Assembly: GCA_015207195.1 (NCBI GenBank) | Contig: JADEXJ010000051.1 | Span: forward strand, 1-37,311 | DNA length: 37,311 nt | Origin: Pleurocapsales cyanobacterium LEGE 10410 | GTDB lineage: Bacteria > Cyanobacteriota > Cyanobacteriia > Cyanobacteriales > Xenococcaceae | Reading direction: 5' to 3' | Part shown: positions 8,406 through 16,825 of the stretch, in pieces | Position numbering within the stretch: the stretch's first letter is position 1 | Layout of the letters: every line of letters begins with the position of its first letter | Translations under genes and position numbers: made by a program | Notes under the pieces: generated by a model | What the model was told of the DNA's origin: nothing | The model's input: the letters and a program-made list of their open reading frames with translations, nothing else | Databases searched by the model: none

Positions 8406-8933
8406 CTATGATACACAATCGGCAATTGTAGTAGAGTTGGAACTATTTAATTGCCAAGGCTTTAATTCTGAGTTTTGGGAATTTTCATTTTGAAGATGAT
8501 TTAAGGTTTCAACAAAATCTCTAATTCCCTGAAATTTTCTGTATACTGAAGCAAAACGAACGTATGCCACTTCATTTTCACCACGCAAACTCTGTAAGAC
8601 TAATTCTCCTATCTCGCTGCTGGTGAACTCCTTACCCGAATTTTGCTGTAGTTTTGCCTCAATATGATCGACTATGGCTTCTGCTTTTTGATAGGATACG
8701 CTAGTTTTTTCACAGGCTCTCAATATTCCTCGAAGCAGTTTGGCGCGATCGAAGGATTCACGGCTATTATCTCTTTTGATTACCGTAATTGGAACCAATT
8801 CAATCCTTTCGTAGGTAGTAAAACGCTGTTTGCATTTCAAACATTCCCTACGACGACGAATGCTTTGTCCGCTTTCTGTCGAACGAGATTCTAAAACTCG
8901 ACTTTCTGTGTGCTGGCAATTTGGGCAATGCAT
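8406..8933 (-). CDS. nrdR: transcriptional repressor NrdR
   Basis: NrdR represses ribonucleotide reductase genes in response to nucleotide state. The 175-residue protein has the N-terminal zinc ribbon with Cys3, Cys6, Cys31 and Cys34 (MHCPNCQH ... ECLKCKQRF) and the ATP-cone domain at about 49-139 ([20 protein letters not shown] ... [13 protein letters not shown]). The C-terminal tail after about 150 is longer and polar, as is common in cyanobacteria. The ATG at 8933 begins directly at the zinc ribbon. It lies 171 bases downstream of psbT on the same strand; as I recall, the psbB-psbT-nrdR order recurs in cyanobacteria. Confidence 0.95.
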   Translation of the reverse strand: MHCPNCQHTESRVLESRSTESGQSIRRRRECLKCKQRFTTYERIELVPITVIKRDNSRESFDRAKLLRGILRACEKTSVSYQKAEAIVDHIEAKLQQNSGKEFTSSEIGELVLQSLRGENEVAYVRFASVYRKFQGIRDFVETLNHLQNENSQNSELKPWQLNSSNSTTIADCVS

Positions 8934-9104
8934 GAATTTTAATAAGCACTTATTATATTGTATTTACTACAGATTATTCGTACAAACGACAAATCTGAGC
9001 CTTTTTTACATCATAATCCGTCTCTTAACAGACTATGACTAAAAAAGACCCAGAAATAACGAGTTTTTAAAAATACTTAACTTTCGGCTACTATTTTCTT
9101 GAGA

Positions 9105-9200
9105 TTATTTTTCAATGCGGGGTGGTTCGCGAAAGGCGATCGCAAAAAAGAGAACCGCTAGCGCCATAGCTAAAACTAAAATATATGCAACAGCTTCCAT
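9105..9200 (-). CDS. psbT: photosystem II protein PsbT
   Basis: A 31-codon gene. The product begins MEAVAYILVLAMALAVLF and ends with REPPRIEK: a single thylakoid transmembrane helix followed by a short stromal tail with the typical FREPPR motif. PsbT sits at the PSII dimer interface near CP47 and D1 and helps stabilise the dimer and the acceptor side. It lies 151 bases downstream of psbB on the same strand, the conserved psbB-psbT order. The ATG at 9200 and TAA at 9105-9107 give the usual length of 30-35 residues. Confidence 0.95.
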   Translation of the reverse strand: MEAVAYILVLAMALAVLFFAIAFREPPRIEK

Positions 9201-9351
9201 GTTTAAATTCCTAAAGTGTCTTTGCTAATATTTTACCAATAAAACAGCTGAAAATTAAATTTTCGAGTTGCTTGACTAGACTTTTTTGCTTAGGGAAACA
9301 GCAAATCGCTCGCTATTTCCCCAACAAAATCAAATTCTCGAACGGACAGCT

Positions 9352-10884
9352 TTATGCTTCTTTAGCAGCGCGAGTAGATTTGTCACCCACTTTCTGATAG
9401 AAGCCCCATTCTACCTGTTCTTCTTCTAGATCTGGATCGACACCCGCAAACACGTCTCGGTACAGTGTACGAGAACCATGCCAAATATGACCAAAGAAGA
9501 AAAATAGCGCAAATACCGCGTGACCGAAAGTAAACCAACCGCGAGGGCTAGTACGGAATACACCGTCAGAATTTAGAGTTTCAGTATCAAACTCAAAAGC
9601 TTCCCCTAACTGAGCTCTACGAGCATATTTTTTTACGGTTGATGGATTGTCAAAGCTTTGACCGTCCAAAGCACCACCGTAGAAAGAGACGGTTACACCG
9701 CTCTGCTCGACACTAAGCTTAGATTCTGCACGACGGAAAGGAATATCTGCCCTGACTACACCATCTGCATCGACTAAGACAACTGGGAAGGTTTCAAAGA
9801 AGTTAGGCATACGACGGACTTCAAGTTCGCGACCTTGAGCATCAGTAAAGACCGCATGTCCCAACCATTCTTGAGCGATACCGTCTCCACTATCCATCGC
9901 ACCAGTACGGAACAGACCACCTTTAGCGGGACTGTTGCCTACATAGTCATAAAACGCTAGTTTTTCAGGAATTGTTGACCAGGCTTCAGAACGGCTCAAG
10001 CCGTCATCCATTGCGGTTTCAACACGGCGTTGAATTTCTTGTTTAAAGTATCCCTGATCCCACTGATAACGGGTTGGTCCAAACAACTCGATGGGAGTAG
10101 TGGCGTTACCATACCACATAGTTCCTGTAACTACGAAAGCTGCAAAGAACACCGCAGCAATACTACTAGAAAGTACGGTTTCAATATTCCCCATTCTCAA
10201 AGCTTTATAGAGCCTTTCGGGAGGTCGAACGCTGAGATGGAATAGACCAGCAATAATACCCACAACCCCAGCAGCAATATGGTGAGCTACAACCCCACCA
10301 GGATTAAAGGGGTTAAACCCAGCAGGTCCCCACTCTGGAGCTACTGCCTGGACATGCCCAGTTAGTCCGAAGCCATCTGATACCCACATTCCAGGACCCC
10401 ACAAACCTGTGAGGTGGAATGCTCCAAAACCGAAGCAGAGTAGACCAGATAGGAACAGGTGAATACCAAACATTTTTGGTAGATCCAAGGCTGGCTGACC
10501 AGTACGAGGATCGACAAACAATTCTAAATCCCAATATACCCAGTGCCATACTGCTGCGAGAAACAGTAGACCAGAAAGCACGATATGAGCGATCGCTACA
10601 CCTTCAAAAGACCAGAAACCAGCACTTGCACCAGTTTCTCCCGTAACGCTCCAGCCACCCCAAGAAGTATCTACACCCAAACGAGCCATAAAAGGTAGAA
10701 CAAACATACCTTGTCGCCACATGGGGTTGAGTACGGGGTCGCTAGGATCGAAAGTAGCTAGCTCGAACAAAGCCATAGAACCAGCCCAACCTGCTACCAA
10801 AGCAGTGTGCATTAGGTGAACTGATATGAGTCGTCCTGGATCGTTCAAGACGACTGTGTGAACTCGATACCAAGGTAGTCCCAT
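9352..10884 (-). CDS. psbB: photosystem II CP47 chlorophyll-binding protein
   Basis: CP47 is the inner antenna protein of PSII; it passes excitation energy to the D2 side and binds about 16 chlorophylls. The 510-residue protein starts with the invariant [19 protein letters not shown] and has six transmembrane helices with paired His ligands ([56 protein letters not shown]). The large lumenal loop E (about 260-450) lies between helices 5 and 6. Length is standard. An AGGAGG ribosome site lies about ten bases before the ATG at 10884. It heads the psbB-psbT(-nrdR) set; its leader carries two hairpins, listed separately. Confidence 0.98.
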   Translation of the reverse strand: MGLPWYRVHTVVLNDPGRLISVHLMHTALVAGWAGSMALFELATFDPSDPVLNPMWRQGMFVLPFMARLGVDTSWGGWSVTGETGASAGFWSFEGVAIAHIVLSGLLFLAAVWHWVYWDLELFVDPRTGQPALDLPKMFGIHLFLSGLLCFGFGAFHLTGLWGPGMWVSDGFGLTGHVQAVAPEWGPAGFNPFNPGGVVAHHIAAGVVGIIAGLFHLSVRPPERLYKALRMGNIETVLSSSIAAVFFAAFVVTGTMWYGNATTPIELFGPTRYQWDQGYFKQEIQRRVETAMDDGLSRSEAWSTIPEKLAFYDYVGNSPAKGGLFRTGAMDSGDGIAQEWLGHAVFTDAQGRELEVRRMPNFFETFPVVLVDADGVVRADIPFRRAESKLSVEQSGVTVSFYGGALDGQSFDNPSTVKKYARRAQLGEAFEFDTETLNSDGVFRTSPRGWFTFGHAVFALFFFFGHIWHGSRTLYRDVFAGVDPDLEEEQVEWGFYQKVGDKSTRAAKEA

Positions 10885-11216
10885 AGACTACGCTCCTCCT
10901 ATTAATTAAATAATTTGTTTAGTTGAACCAGATGATAATATTTGTTTCTGGATAACTTTGAATTTACCGTTAAACGGCAACGTAAAAGTTAACTATTATT
11001 TTGCAATCTGTATTTATGCCTCAAGCCTTGCGGTTGTCCAGAAAAATCTGGAGTCAGCCCTCCAAAAAAGGAGCTTATTTAAGCACGCCTTGAAATTACT
11101 ATTTTAAAGAAGTGTAACTATTGTTAGAGCCTATTGCAAGATTTATCGACTATTATCGACAAAAGTTAACTTTTATAACAAAAATAATATCAGATCTACT
11201 CTCATTAAATTATTTT
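10885..11216 (-). promoter_or_regulatory. psbB upstream region with two hairpins in tandem
   Basis: No gene seen. On the minus strand the region holds two adjacent inverted repeats: CTCC-T6-GGAG (11060-11073) and TCCAGA-TTTT-TCTGGA (11037-11052), then an AT-rich stretch and the psbB Shine-Dalgarno AGGAGG. One or both hairpins could end transcripts from the 104-residue gene upstream or form part of the psbB 5' leader. The psbB promoter itself could not be pinned down by eye. Confidence 0.4.
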
Positions 11217-11531
11217 CTAATTTTTAGTGGCAGAGTTAAAGAGCAATTCGGAATTAGTCAGCACTTCGATCGCCTGGTCGGCAGTAATCAATCTTTTTAG
11301 TACCACCTGACCGATGCTGGTGGAAGTCCCAATATCCTTTCGAGGTAGCACTTCTACCATCAGTACGGCATCTTCTACTGCATACAGCCACAGAGTTTCC
11401 TGCTGCTGTAAAACACAACAGTCAAGACGTTTGATTTCGGGGCTGCGTCCCCAGCTAATCTGATCCCATAATCCACCGAACTCCCAGACTCGACCATAAG
11501 TCCAGCCGTCACTTAGAAAAAAATACTTCAC
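11217..11531 (-). CDS. hypothetical protein, 104 residues
   Basis: Unknown function. The protein is Trp-rich at the N-terminus (SDGWTYGRVWEFGGLWDQISW), then has an alternating beta pattern (LWLYAVEDAVLMVEVLP) and a short C-terminal helix (ADQAIEVLTNSELLF), suggesting a compact soluble domain. No known motif or membrane segment is visible. I believe similar proteins occur in other cyanobacteria, but this is from impression only. The start is GTG at 11531 (no ATG in frame). It lies upstream of psbB on the same strand with a 332-base gap containing hairpins, so co-transcription is unlikely. Confidence 0.65.
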   Translation of the reverse strand: MKYFFLSDGWTYGRVWEFGGLWDQISWGRSPEIKRLDCCVLQQQETLWLYAVEDAVLMVEVLPRKDIGTSTSIGQVVLKRLITADQAIEVLTNSELLFNSATKN

Positions 11532-11844
11532 CGCGTTAATTAAGTTATTTAGGTCTAGATGTGAATTTGATCTTAAAAGTCATCTTTGGACAACTTTCAG
11601 CATTGTGATTGATTATCCTCACTAGAATAAATTACAACGCTTTGCAAAGCTTTTAAATCCTAAATCATTTACTTTTTTGCTGTGGTTAGCAGATAGTTCG
11701 GATTGGGCGATCGCTAATACATAATTTGAACCGAGCAAAAAAAGACTCGATAGCGATCGCAGGGCAACACCACATCATCTAGTTGCTCGACTAACTAATA
11801 ACAATCTCTGACCGTTGGTCAACTTCGGCATTAACCGATTAACT
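11532..11844. other. intergenic, no gene found
   Basis: A 313-base AT-rich spacer between two minus-strand genes. It holds two HIP1 octamers (about 11707 and 11753) and a small palindrome, TGACC-GTT-GGTCA, at 11809-11821; close copies of TTGACCAACGG occur at 23807 and 27720. No open frame with a credible start was seen. Confidence 0.6.
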
Positions 11845-12024
11845 TCACACCTTCTCTTCGGGAAAGGTTTCGTTATATTCTTCAATTAATTCGTCCAATT
11901 CTTCTAAGGCTTGATCTACGTCTATTCTTAAGGTACCCAAATTTGGTTTTTCTAAAAGTTCTACCAAAGAGTCTCTTTTAGCATTCATTTGTACGATTTT
12001 TGCCTTGATCTCTACCTTGTCCAT
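11845..12024 (-). CDS. small acidic helical protein, unknown function
   Basis: A 59-residue protein from the ATG at 12024; a TTG four codons upstream (12036) is also possible. It has two amphipathic helices with heptad-like spacing (KVEIKAKIVQMNAKRDSLVELLEK and DQALEELDELIEEYNETF), separated by a Pro-Asn-Leu-Gly turn, so probably a helical hairpin or a coiled-coil dimer. Net charge is acidic toward the C-terminus. I do not recognise the family. It is divergent from the DUF2854 gene with a 71-base shared upstream region, so both promoters must lie there. No strong ribosome site for either start. Confidence 0.6.
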   Translation of the reverse strand: MDKVEIKAKIVQMNAKRDSLVELLEKPNLGTLRIDVDQALEELDELIEEYNETFPEEKV

Positions 12025-12095
12025 AATTTTATTCAAACCTAGTATCCAATAGCTCTAGAATAGACAATATTGACAAATTTAAACAATTTTTTATT

Positions 12096-12635
12096 ATGTT
12101 GCGTAAAATACCGTTAGCTGCTGTAGGCTTGACCGTCGGAGGAATTCTAACTGCTGTCGGTTTTTATGCCTATGCTGTAGGAATGAATACTCTCAACCTA
12201 GCAGGCTTCTTTTATGGAATTCCTCTGCTATTGGGAGGTTTAGCTCTTAAAGCTGCGGAACTAAAGCCAGTACCCTACACCGCCGAAACTACGCCAGAAG
12301 TTAAACAACTGCGATCGCAAGCAACCCCGACTCAAGAACAGCTGCGTAAAGATGTAACTCGGTATCGCTATGGACAAGAAGCACACTTAGATGAGTCTTT
12401 GGCAAAATTGGGATTAAGTCCTACAGACGAAGAAAGACCAGAATTAATCGGTATTCAAGAGCAGTCTAGAGACGGCGCATATACTTTGCTAATGGAATAT
12501 TATTCACCCTTTTTCTCTCTAGAAGATTGGCAGAAAAGACGCGAACAAATCGAAAAATTTTTTGGTCCCAATATTAAAGCCGAAATTACTCAACCAGAAA
12601 AGTCTCGCATTGATGTTGCTCTAATCAAAGCTTGA
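12096..12635 (+). CDS. DUF2854 domain-containing membrane protein
   Basis: A 179-residue protein with two transmembrane helices at about residues 7-29 (IPLAAVGLTVGGILTAVGFYAY shape) and 34-52 (GFFYGIPLLLGGLALKAAEL), followed by a soluble C-terminal domain of about 120 residues (VTRYRYGQEAHLDESLAKLGL, LLMEYYSPFFSLEDW, IEKFFGPNI). This matches DUF2854, conserved in cyanobacteria and plant plastids; its function is not established. The N-terminal MLRKIPLAAVGL and total length are typical. It is monocistronic, divergent from the small helical protein, convergent with rnhA. Its location is probably thylakoid or plasma membrane with a cytoplasmic tail. Confidence 0.85.
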   Translation: MLRKIPLAAVGLTVGGILTAVGFYAYAVGMNTLNLAGFFYGIPLLLGGLALKAAELKPVPYTAETTPEVKQLRSQATPTQEQLRKDVTRYRYGQEAHLDESLAKLGLSPTDEERPELIGIQEQSRDGAYTLLMEYYSPFFSLEDWQKRREQIEKFFGPNIKAEITQPEKSRIDVALIKA

Positions 12636-12813
12636 AGGGCAACCAGTTTGAGAACAATAATTTTGGTGGGCAATTAACTTTATTCCGAGATGTTTAGTGG
12701 ACGATTTAATCTTAATAGAGCGAACCTTACTTGCTACTGACTAGTTTAAAAAACTTCCTACTGCTTAAAAAAAATCGCCTGGTTGCTATTAGGAATGATT
12801 ATCGTACGAGATC

Positions 12814-13434
12814 TCAGTCTGTATAGCCTCGATCGTTCTCTAGATTACTCTGACGGGCTGCTGCCACTGCTAGCCGATCGCATCTCTCATTTTCGGCTAT
12901 TCCTGCATGACCTTTGACCCAAACAAATTCAACGTCGTGTATCTGGCAAAGGTCAAGTAATTCTTGCCACAAATCGGGATTTTTAGCCATTTCTTTTTTG
13001 TTTCTAAGCCAGCCGTTAGCCTGCCACTTTTTTGCCCAGCCTTTGACTACGGCATCGACAATATATTTAGAATCGCTGTGTAGCCTGACTTTTGATTTAT
13101 GCTTTAAAGATCTCAAGGCAGCGATCGCTGCCATCATTTCCATGCGGTTGTTAGTAGTTAGTTTGTAGCCACCAGAAATCTCTTCACGGCGATCGCCATC
13201 GATAATTACCGCACCATATCCCCCCGCACCAGGATTCCCCGTGCAGGCACCATCGGTATAGATGATAATAGTTTTTTCTTGGGGGGATGCTTTCAATTTG
13301 TTCGATTTGATAGTCAAACTAGGTTTGGAAGAGTTTGCTGTAGGTTTGAGATTCCGAACATAGTTCAACACTTCAGGCAACAAGGATTGAGGTAGAGACT
13401 CAACTTCGCTGATAATTTTATCTTTGTAATCCAT
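12814..13434 (-). CDS. rnhA: ribonuclease HI with extra N-terminal DUF2281-like domain
   Basis: RNase HI cuts the RNA strand of RNA-DNA hybrids. From the ATG at 13434 (GAGG five bases upstream) the protein has 206 residues; a longer form from 13470 adds 12. In the long numbering the DEDD-type site is complete: Asp73 (YTDGACTGNPG), Glu111 (NRMEMMAA), Asp133 (HSDSKYI), Asp198 (NERCDRLA), plus His188 in the flexible loop (KGHAG). The first 30 residues of the shorter form (DYKDKIISEVESLPQSLLPE then VLNYVRNLK) look like DUF2281, a short domain otherwise seen as a stand-alone antitoxin-like protein; a Ser/Lys-rich linker joins it to the catalytic domain. Many bacterial RNases HI lack such a domain. 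Convergent with DUF2854. Confidence 0.92.
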   Translation of the reverse strand: MDYKDKIISEVESLPQSLLPEVLNYVRNLKPTANSSKPSLTIKSNKLKASPQEKTIIIYTDGACTGNPGAGGYGAVIIDGDRREEISGGYKLTTNNRMEMMAAIAALRSLKHKSKVRLHSDSKYIVDAVVKGWAKKWQANGWLRNKKEMAKNPDLWQELLDLCQIHDVEFVWVKGHAGIAENERCDRLAVAAARQSNLENDRGYTD

Positions 13435-13684
13435 TGCAACCTCAATCGAGTAATTTACGCTTTTGATCATAATCGATCAAATATTTTGCCGATAAATGGC
13501 ATCAAACAGGGCGGTCATGCTACAGTTTGCCCTCTTCCTCAAAAAGGTCAACCCTCGAATAGGTTTAGCCTGGAGATCGTACTTTTGTCAAATGTCTGAT
13601 GTTAAAACAATTAAAGCAACGGACAATAAAATTGCGCGACACCATAGACTAAATAACAACGATACAACAGTTTATTAATTCAGT

Positions 13685-14533
13685 ATGCCTACAGTAGATG
13701 TTCGTGGAGTAAATCACTATTACGAGTGGATTCGCAGCTCAGAGGAGTCTTCCAAGCCAGTAATGGTCTTTGTTCATGGTTGGGGTGGTTCTGGGAGATA
13801 TTGGCGCAGCACGGCGATCGCCTTAGCCGATAATTTTGATTGCTTGCTCTACGATCTACGGGGCTTTGGTCGCTCTAGCTTACCTCACGATTCGTCGGGT
13901 TTGGGCTATGCCATGGAAGATTACGCCGATGATTTAGCTCTTTTGTTAGATGCCTTAGATCTCGACCAAGTATACATCAATGCCCATTCAATGGGAGCAT
14001 CGATCGCCACTCTATTTCTCAATCGCTATGGCGAAAAGGTACGGCAGGCAATTCTTACCTGTAACGGCGTTTTTGAATATGACGCAAGAGCTTTTGCAGC
14101 CTTTCATAAGTTTGGCGGATACGTGGTTAAATTTCGCTACAATTGGTTTTTAAAATTTCCTTTTGCCGACAGAATGTTTATGGCGAGGTTTTTACACCGC
14201 CCCATCAATAAAAGCGATCGCGTAGCTTTTTTAAAAGATTTCTTGCTAGCGGATTATGAAGCTGCGGTAGGAACGATTTATACTTCCGTCAGCAAACACG
14301 CAGTAGAAACTATGCCGAAGGAATTTGCCAAATTGACAGTACCTACCCTGATGGTATCTGGGGAAAAAGATATAATTATTCCCGCTAAAATGGGCAGGCA
14401 AGCAGCAGCCTTAAACGACAACATTCAATATGTAGAACTGCCTCAAACTTCTCATTTTCCGATGCTAGAAGACCAGACGGCATATCTAGAGACGGTTCGA
14501 GAATTTCTACAGGTTGATAGGGCGATCGCTTAG
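13685..14533 (+). CDS. alpha/beta hydrolase
   Basis: A 282-residue single-domain alpha/beta hydrolase, cytoplasmic (no signal peptide). Oxyanion-hole HGWGGSGRYW at 31-40; YDLRGFGRS at 56-64; nucleophile Ser102 in AHSMGAS (Ala replaces the first Gly of the usual GxSxG, which is tolerated in this superfamily); Asp229 in SGEKD; His257 in TSHFP. A cap region at about 130-205 is rich in Phe and Arg. Substrate unknown; the sequence is closest in style to esterase, haloperoxidase or MenH-like proteins. It is monocistronic, with an AT-rich upstream spacer (13471-13684) shared with divergent rnhA and a HIP1 site at its stop codon. Confidence 0.87.
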   Translation: MPTVDVRGVNHYYEWIRSSEESSKPVMVFVHGWGGSGRYWRSTAIALADNFDCLLYDLRGFGRSSLPHDSSGLGYAMEDYADDLALLLDALDLDQVYINAHSMGASIATLFLNRYGEKVRQAILTCNGVFEYDARAFAAFHKFGGYVVKFRYNWFLKFPFADRMFMARFLHRPINKSDRVAFLKDFLLADYEAAVGTIYTSVSKHAVETMPKEFAKLTVPTLMVSGEKDIIIPAKMGRQAAALNDNIQYVELPQTSHFPMLEDQTAYLETVREFLQVDRAIA

Positions 14534-14619
14534 AACCTATCATCAGTTCAAAGTTCAACGACCATTTAAACCAGAAGATACCTGAGGAATCTGTTTGGTA
14601 CAGTTTGGCATAAGTTAAT

Positions 14620-14662
14620 GTCGCAGTTTATACTAAACTTGCTCTACGGGATCGGCTATGTT
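14620..14662 (+). promoter_or_regulatory. candidate NtcA-activated promoter upstream of LysR gene
   Basis: GTC-N8-TAC at 14620-14633 is one base off the NtcA consensus GTA-N8-TAC. It is followed after 23 bases by TATGTT at 14657-14662, which fits the -10 form TAN3T. The spacing matches the class II NtcA-dependent promoter layout (site near -41.5). No sigma-70 -35 hexamer is evident. This fits the NtcB-like identity of the next gene. Confidence 0.42.
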
Positions 14663-14714
14663 CAACAAAGAGTAAGTTGGCAGTGTTGTGTAGCTGTTGA
14701 CGTAAAAAGAAGGT

Positions 14715-15680
14715 ATGCGAATCGAGCAACTACAAGCTTTTATAGCGATTACGGAGACGGGGAACTTTGGGCAAGCAGCCAAGAAATGTGGCGTAACGCA
14801 GTCAACTATTAGTCGTCAAATACAGTCTTTAGAACAGGACTTGGGTTTACCGCTGTTTCACCGTAGCACTCAGGCAAAACTGACTTTGGGTGGTGAAAAA
14901 CTCTTACCCCGCGCCCAAAGAATTTGCCAGGAATGGAATAAAGCTAGTAGAGAATGTGCCGATTTGATTGCAGGCAAGCAACCAGAACTTTGCATTGCTG
15001 CTATTCATTCAGTTTGCGCTCACTATTTACCGCCAATTTTGCAACAGTTTTGTTTAGATTATCCTGAAGTTCAGTTGAGAGTTACCGCCTTGGGTAGCGA
15101 TCGCGCTCTCAAAGTATTGAGGGATGGTCTAATCGATCTGGCGATCGTGATGAACAATCGTTTTTTGACCGCTTCTACAGAAATAGAGTTAACCGTACTC
15201 TACGAAGAACAGGTGGACATTTTGATGGCTGCCAATCATCCCTTGAGTAAACTGACAAAGATTCCTCCCCTAGAATTAGTCAAATATCCTCAAATAGTAT
15301 TCAAAGATGGCTATGGTATGCAAAGATTAGTGCAGGAGTGGTTTAAGAATCAAAATGTTCAGTTCAAAACTGCCATGGAGTTGAATACTCTGGATGCTTT
15401 TCGGGGAGTGATTAGACAGGGAGAGATGGTGGCTTTGTTGCCCCACAAAGCTTTGATTGATTCTTATAACGATCCTACCTTAGCGATTCGTCCCATTTCT
15501 CAATCAGAGTTGGCAAAAGAATTTACCGAACAGGAGTTAGACAGCGTTTTAACTCGCCAAGTGGTGATGGTAACTACACGCGATCGCCTGATGATCCCTC
15601 CCATTGCCCATTTTTATCAGTTGGTAAAAGATCTGGGAAAAAATTCAGAGTTGTTAACCACAGAACTTATCGGTCAGTGA
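14715..15680 (+). CDS. LysR-family transcriptional regulator, NtcB-like
   Basis: A 321-residue LysR-type regulator. The winged helix-turn-helix is at 1-65 (MRIEQLQAFIAITETGNFGQ; AAKKCGVTQSTISRQIQSLE) and the periplasmic-binding-like effector domain at about 90-300. The wording of both domains, including IAAIHSVCAHYLPP and VTALGSDRALKVLRDGLIDLAIV, reminds me strongly of cyanobacterial NtcB, the nitrite-responsive activator of nitrate assimilation genes; CmpR, NdhR and RbcR have different N-termini. This is from memory, not a search. It leads a tight same-strand run with the TrpD-like gene (48-base gap) and the MMADHC-like gene (23-base gap), and has a candidate NtcA promoter upstream. The ATG at 14715 begins at the conserved start of the helix-turn-helix. 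Confidence 0.85.
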   Translation: MRIEQLQAFIAITETGNFGQAAKKCGVTQSTISRQIQSLEQDLGLPLFHRSTQAKLTLGGEKLLPRAQRICQEWNKASRECADLIAGKQPELCIAAIHSVCAHYLPPILQQFCLDYPEVQLRVTALGSDRALKVLRDGLIDLAIVMNNRFLTASTEIELTVLYEEQVDILMAANHPLSKLTKIPPLELVKYPQIVFKDGYGMQRLVQEWFKNQNVQFKTAMELNTLDAFRGVIRQGEMVALLPHKALIDSYNDPTLAIRPISQSELAKEFTEQELDSVLTRQVVMVTTRDRLMIPPIAHFYQLVKDLGKNSELLTTELIGQ

Positions 15681-15728
15681 ACGGATAGCTAATAACCGCG
15701 ATCGGTCTTAATCCAATGAGATGATACT

Positions 15729-16802
15729 ATGAGCGACAAGTTTCGAGAATTACTAAAAAGAGTCGGTAGCGGAACCCATACCAGCAAAAGCCTAACCCGC
15801 GCCGAAGCAGCAACTGCTACCACAATGATGCTGCTGCAAGAAGCTACCCCCGCTCAAATTGGCGCATTTATGATCGCTCATCGCATCAAACGTCCTACGC
15901 CAGAAGAATTAGCAGGAATCATCGATGGATTTGATCGTCTGGGAAACAAGCTCAAGATCGCTCCCCATCACTCTCATCAACCAGTAGTTCTCGGCAATCC
16001 CTATGACGGGCGATCGCGTACCGTCCCCGTAACCGTGATTACTGCTTTAATTTTAGCTGCGGTAGGTCTACCCGTAGTGCTGCATGGTGGCGATCGCATG
16101 CCGACCAAATATGGCATTCCTTTAATCAAAATCTGGCAACAGCTAGGAGTAGATTTTGCTCAATTTGATTTAGCTCAGGCTCAAAGTATCTATAGTCAAA
16201 GCCACCTTGGTTTTGTCTATCTTCCCCAACATTTTCCCTCTGCTCATCAATTTATCCCCTTCCGCGAACAAATTGGCAAGCGTCCACCTTTTGCCACCGC
16301 AGAGCTGATCTGGTGTCCTGTAGCGGGAACTGCCCATTTGGTTGCAGGGTTTGTCCATCCTCCCACCGAAGAGCGGTTTCGCGAGACTTTTAAAATTCTA
16401 GATGTTCAAGATTTTACTCTGGTTAAAGGCTTAGAAGGTAGCTGCGACCTCTCTCGCAGTCGTACAGGAATAATCGCCTTGAGCAAACCTCAGGGGGGTT
16501 TTGAACGTCTTTTGCTCGACCCTGCCGACTATAGTTTGAATGGCTCGGATATTCCTCTAGAAACCGAAGCAGGAGCGATCGCTCAAATAAACGAGGTGAT
16601 TCAAGGTAAAAACAATCAACTGTTGCCTGCTGCCATTCTCAACGGCGGTTTTTACCTCTGGAGATTTGGAGCGGTCGATCGTCTAGAGTCTGGCTTTAGC
16701 CAAGCAGAAGAAATGTTAACCACAGGAAAAGTTGCCGATAAATTAGCTCAACTACAGACCCTCTGTAATCGTCAGGATAATTTGCCGATTGCTTCCACTT
16801 AA
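15729..16802 (+). CDS. TrpD-like (anthranilate phosphoribosyltransferase family) protein, probably not TrpD
   Basis: A 357-residue protein with the TrpD/nucleoside phosphorylase fold: an N-terminal helical domain (ELLKRVGSGTHTSKSLTRAE; ATPAQIGAFMIAHRIKRPTPEELAG) and the alpha/beta domain. The PRPP-binding GTGGD loop of true TrpD is replaced by LGNPYDGRSRTVPVT (88-102), and the KHGNR region by LHGGDRMPTKYG (118-129), so anthranilate transfer is unlikely. Such TrpD2-type proteins have been linked to other substrates or nucleic acid binding. I recall that the nirB gene of Synechococcus elongatus, next to ntcB and needed for full nitrite reductase activity, encodes a protein of about this length; this gene may be its counterpart. 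It is 48 bases after the LysR gene and 23 before the MMADHC-like gene. Confidence 0.8.
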   Translation: MSDKFRELLKRVGSGTHTSKSLTRAEAATATTMMLLQEATPAQIGAFMIAHRIKRPTPEELAGIIDGFDRLGNKLKIAPHHSHQPVVLGNPYDGRSRTVPVTVITALILAAVGLPVVLHGGDRMPTKYGIPLIKIWQQLGVDFAQFDLAQAQSIYSQSHLGFVYLPQHFPSAHQFIPFREQIGKRPPFATAELIWCPVAGTAHLVAGFVHPPTEERFRETFKILDVQDFTLVKGLEGSCDLSRSRTGIIALSKPQGGFERLLLDPADYSLNGSDIPLETEAGAIAQINEVIQGKNNQLLPAAILNGGFYLWRFGAVDRLESGFSQAEEMLTTGKVADKLAQLQTLCNRQDNLPIAST

Positions 16803-16825
16803 GTGCCAATCTTATCAGATCAAAT

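Noticed and set aside
13496-13678. 60-codon plus-strand open frame upstream of the alpha/beta hydrolase
   Set aside because: No ribosome site, odd composition (NKIARHHRLNNND tail), and it overlaps the likely promoter region of rnhA and the hydrolase; looks like chance.
15729-16802. Calling this gene trpD of tryptophan synthesis
   Set aside because: The PRPP loop GTGGD and the KHGNR region are replaced; trpF in the window is not linked to it.
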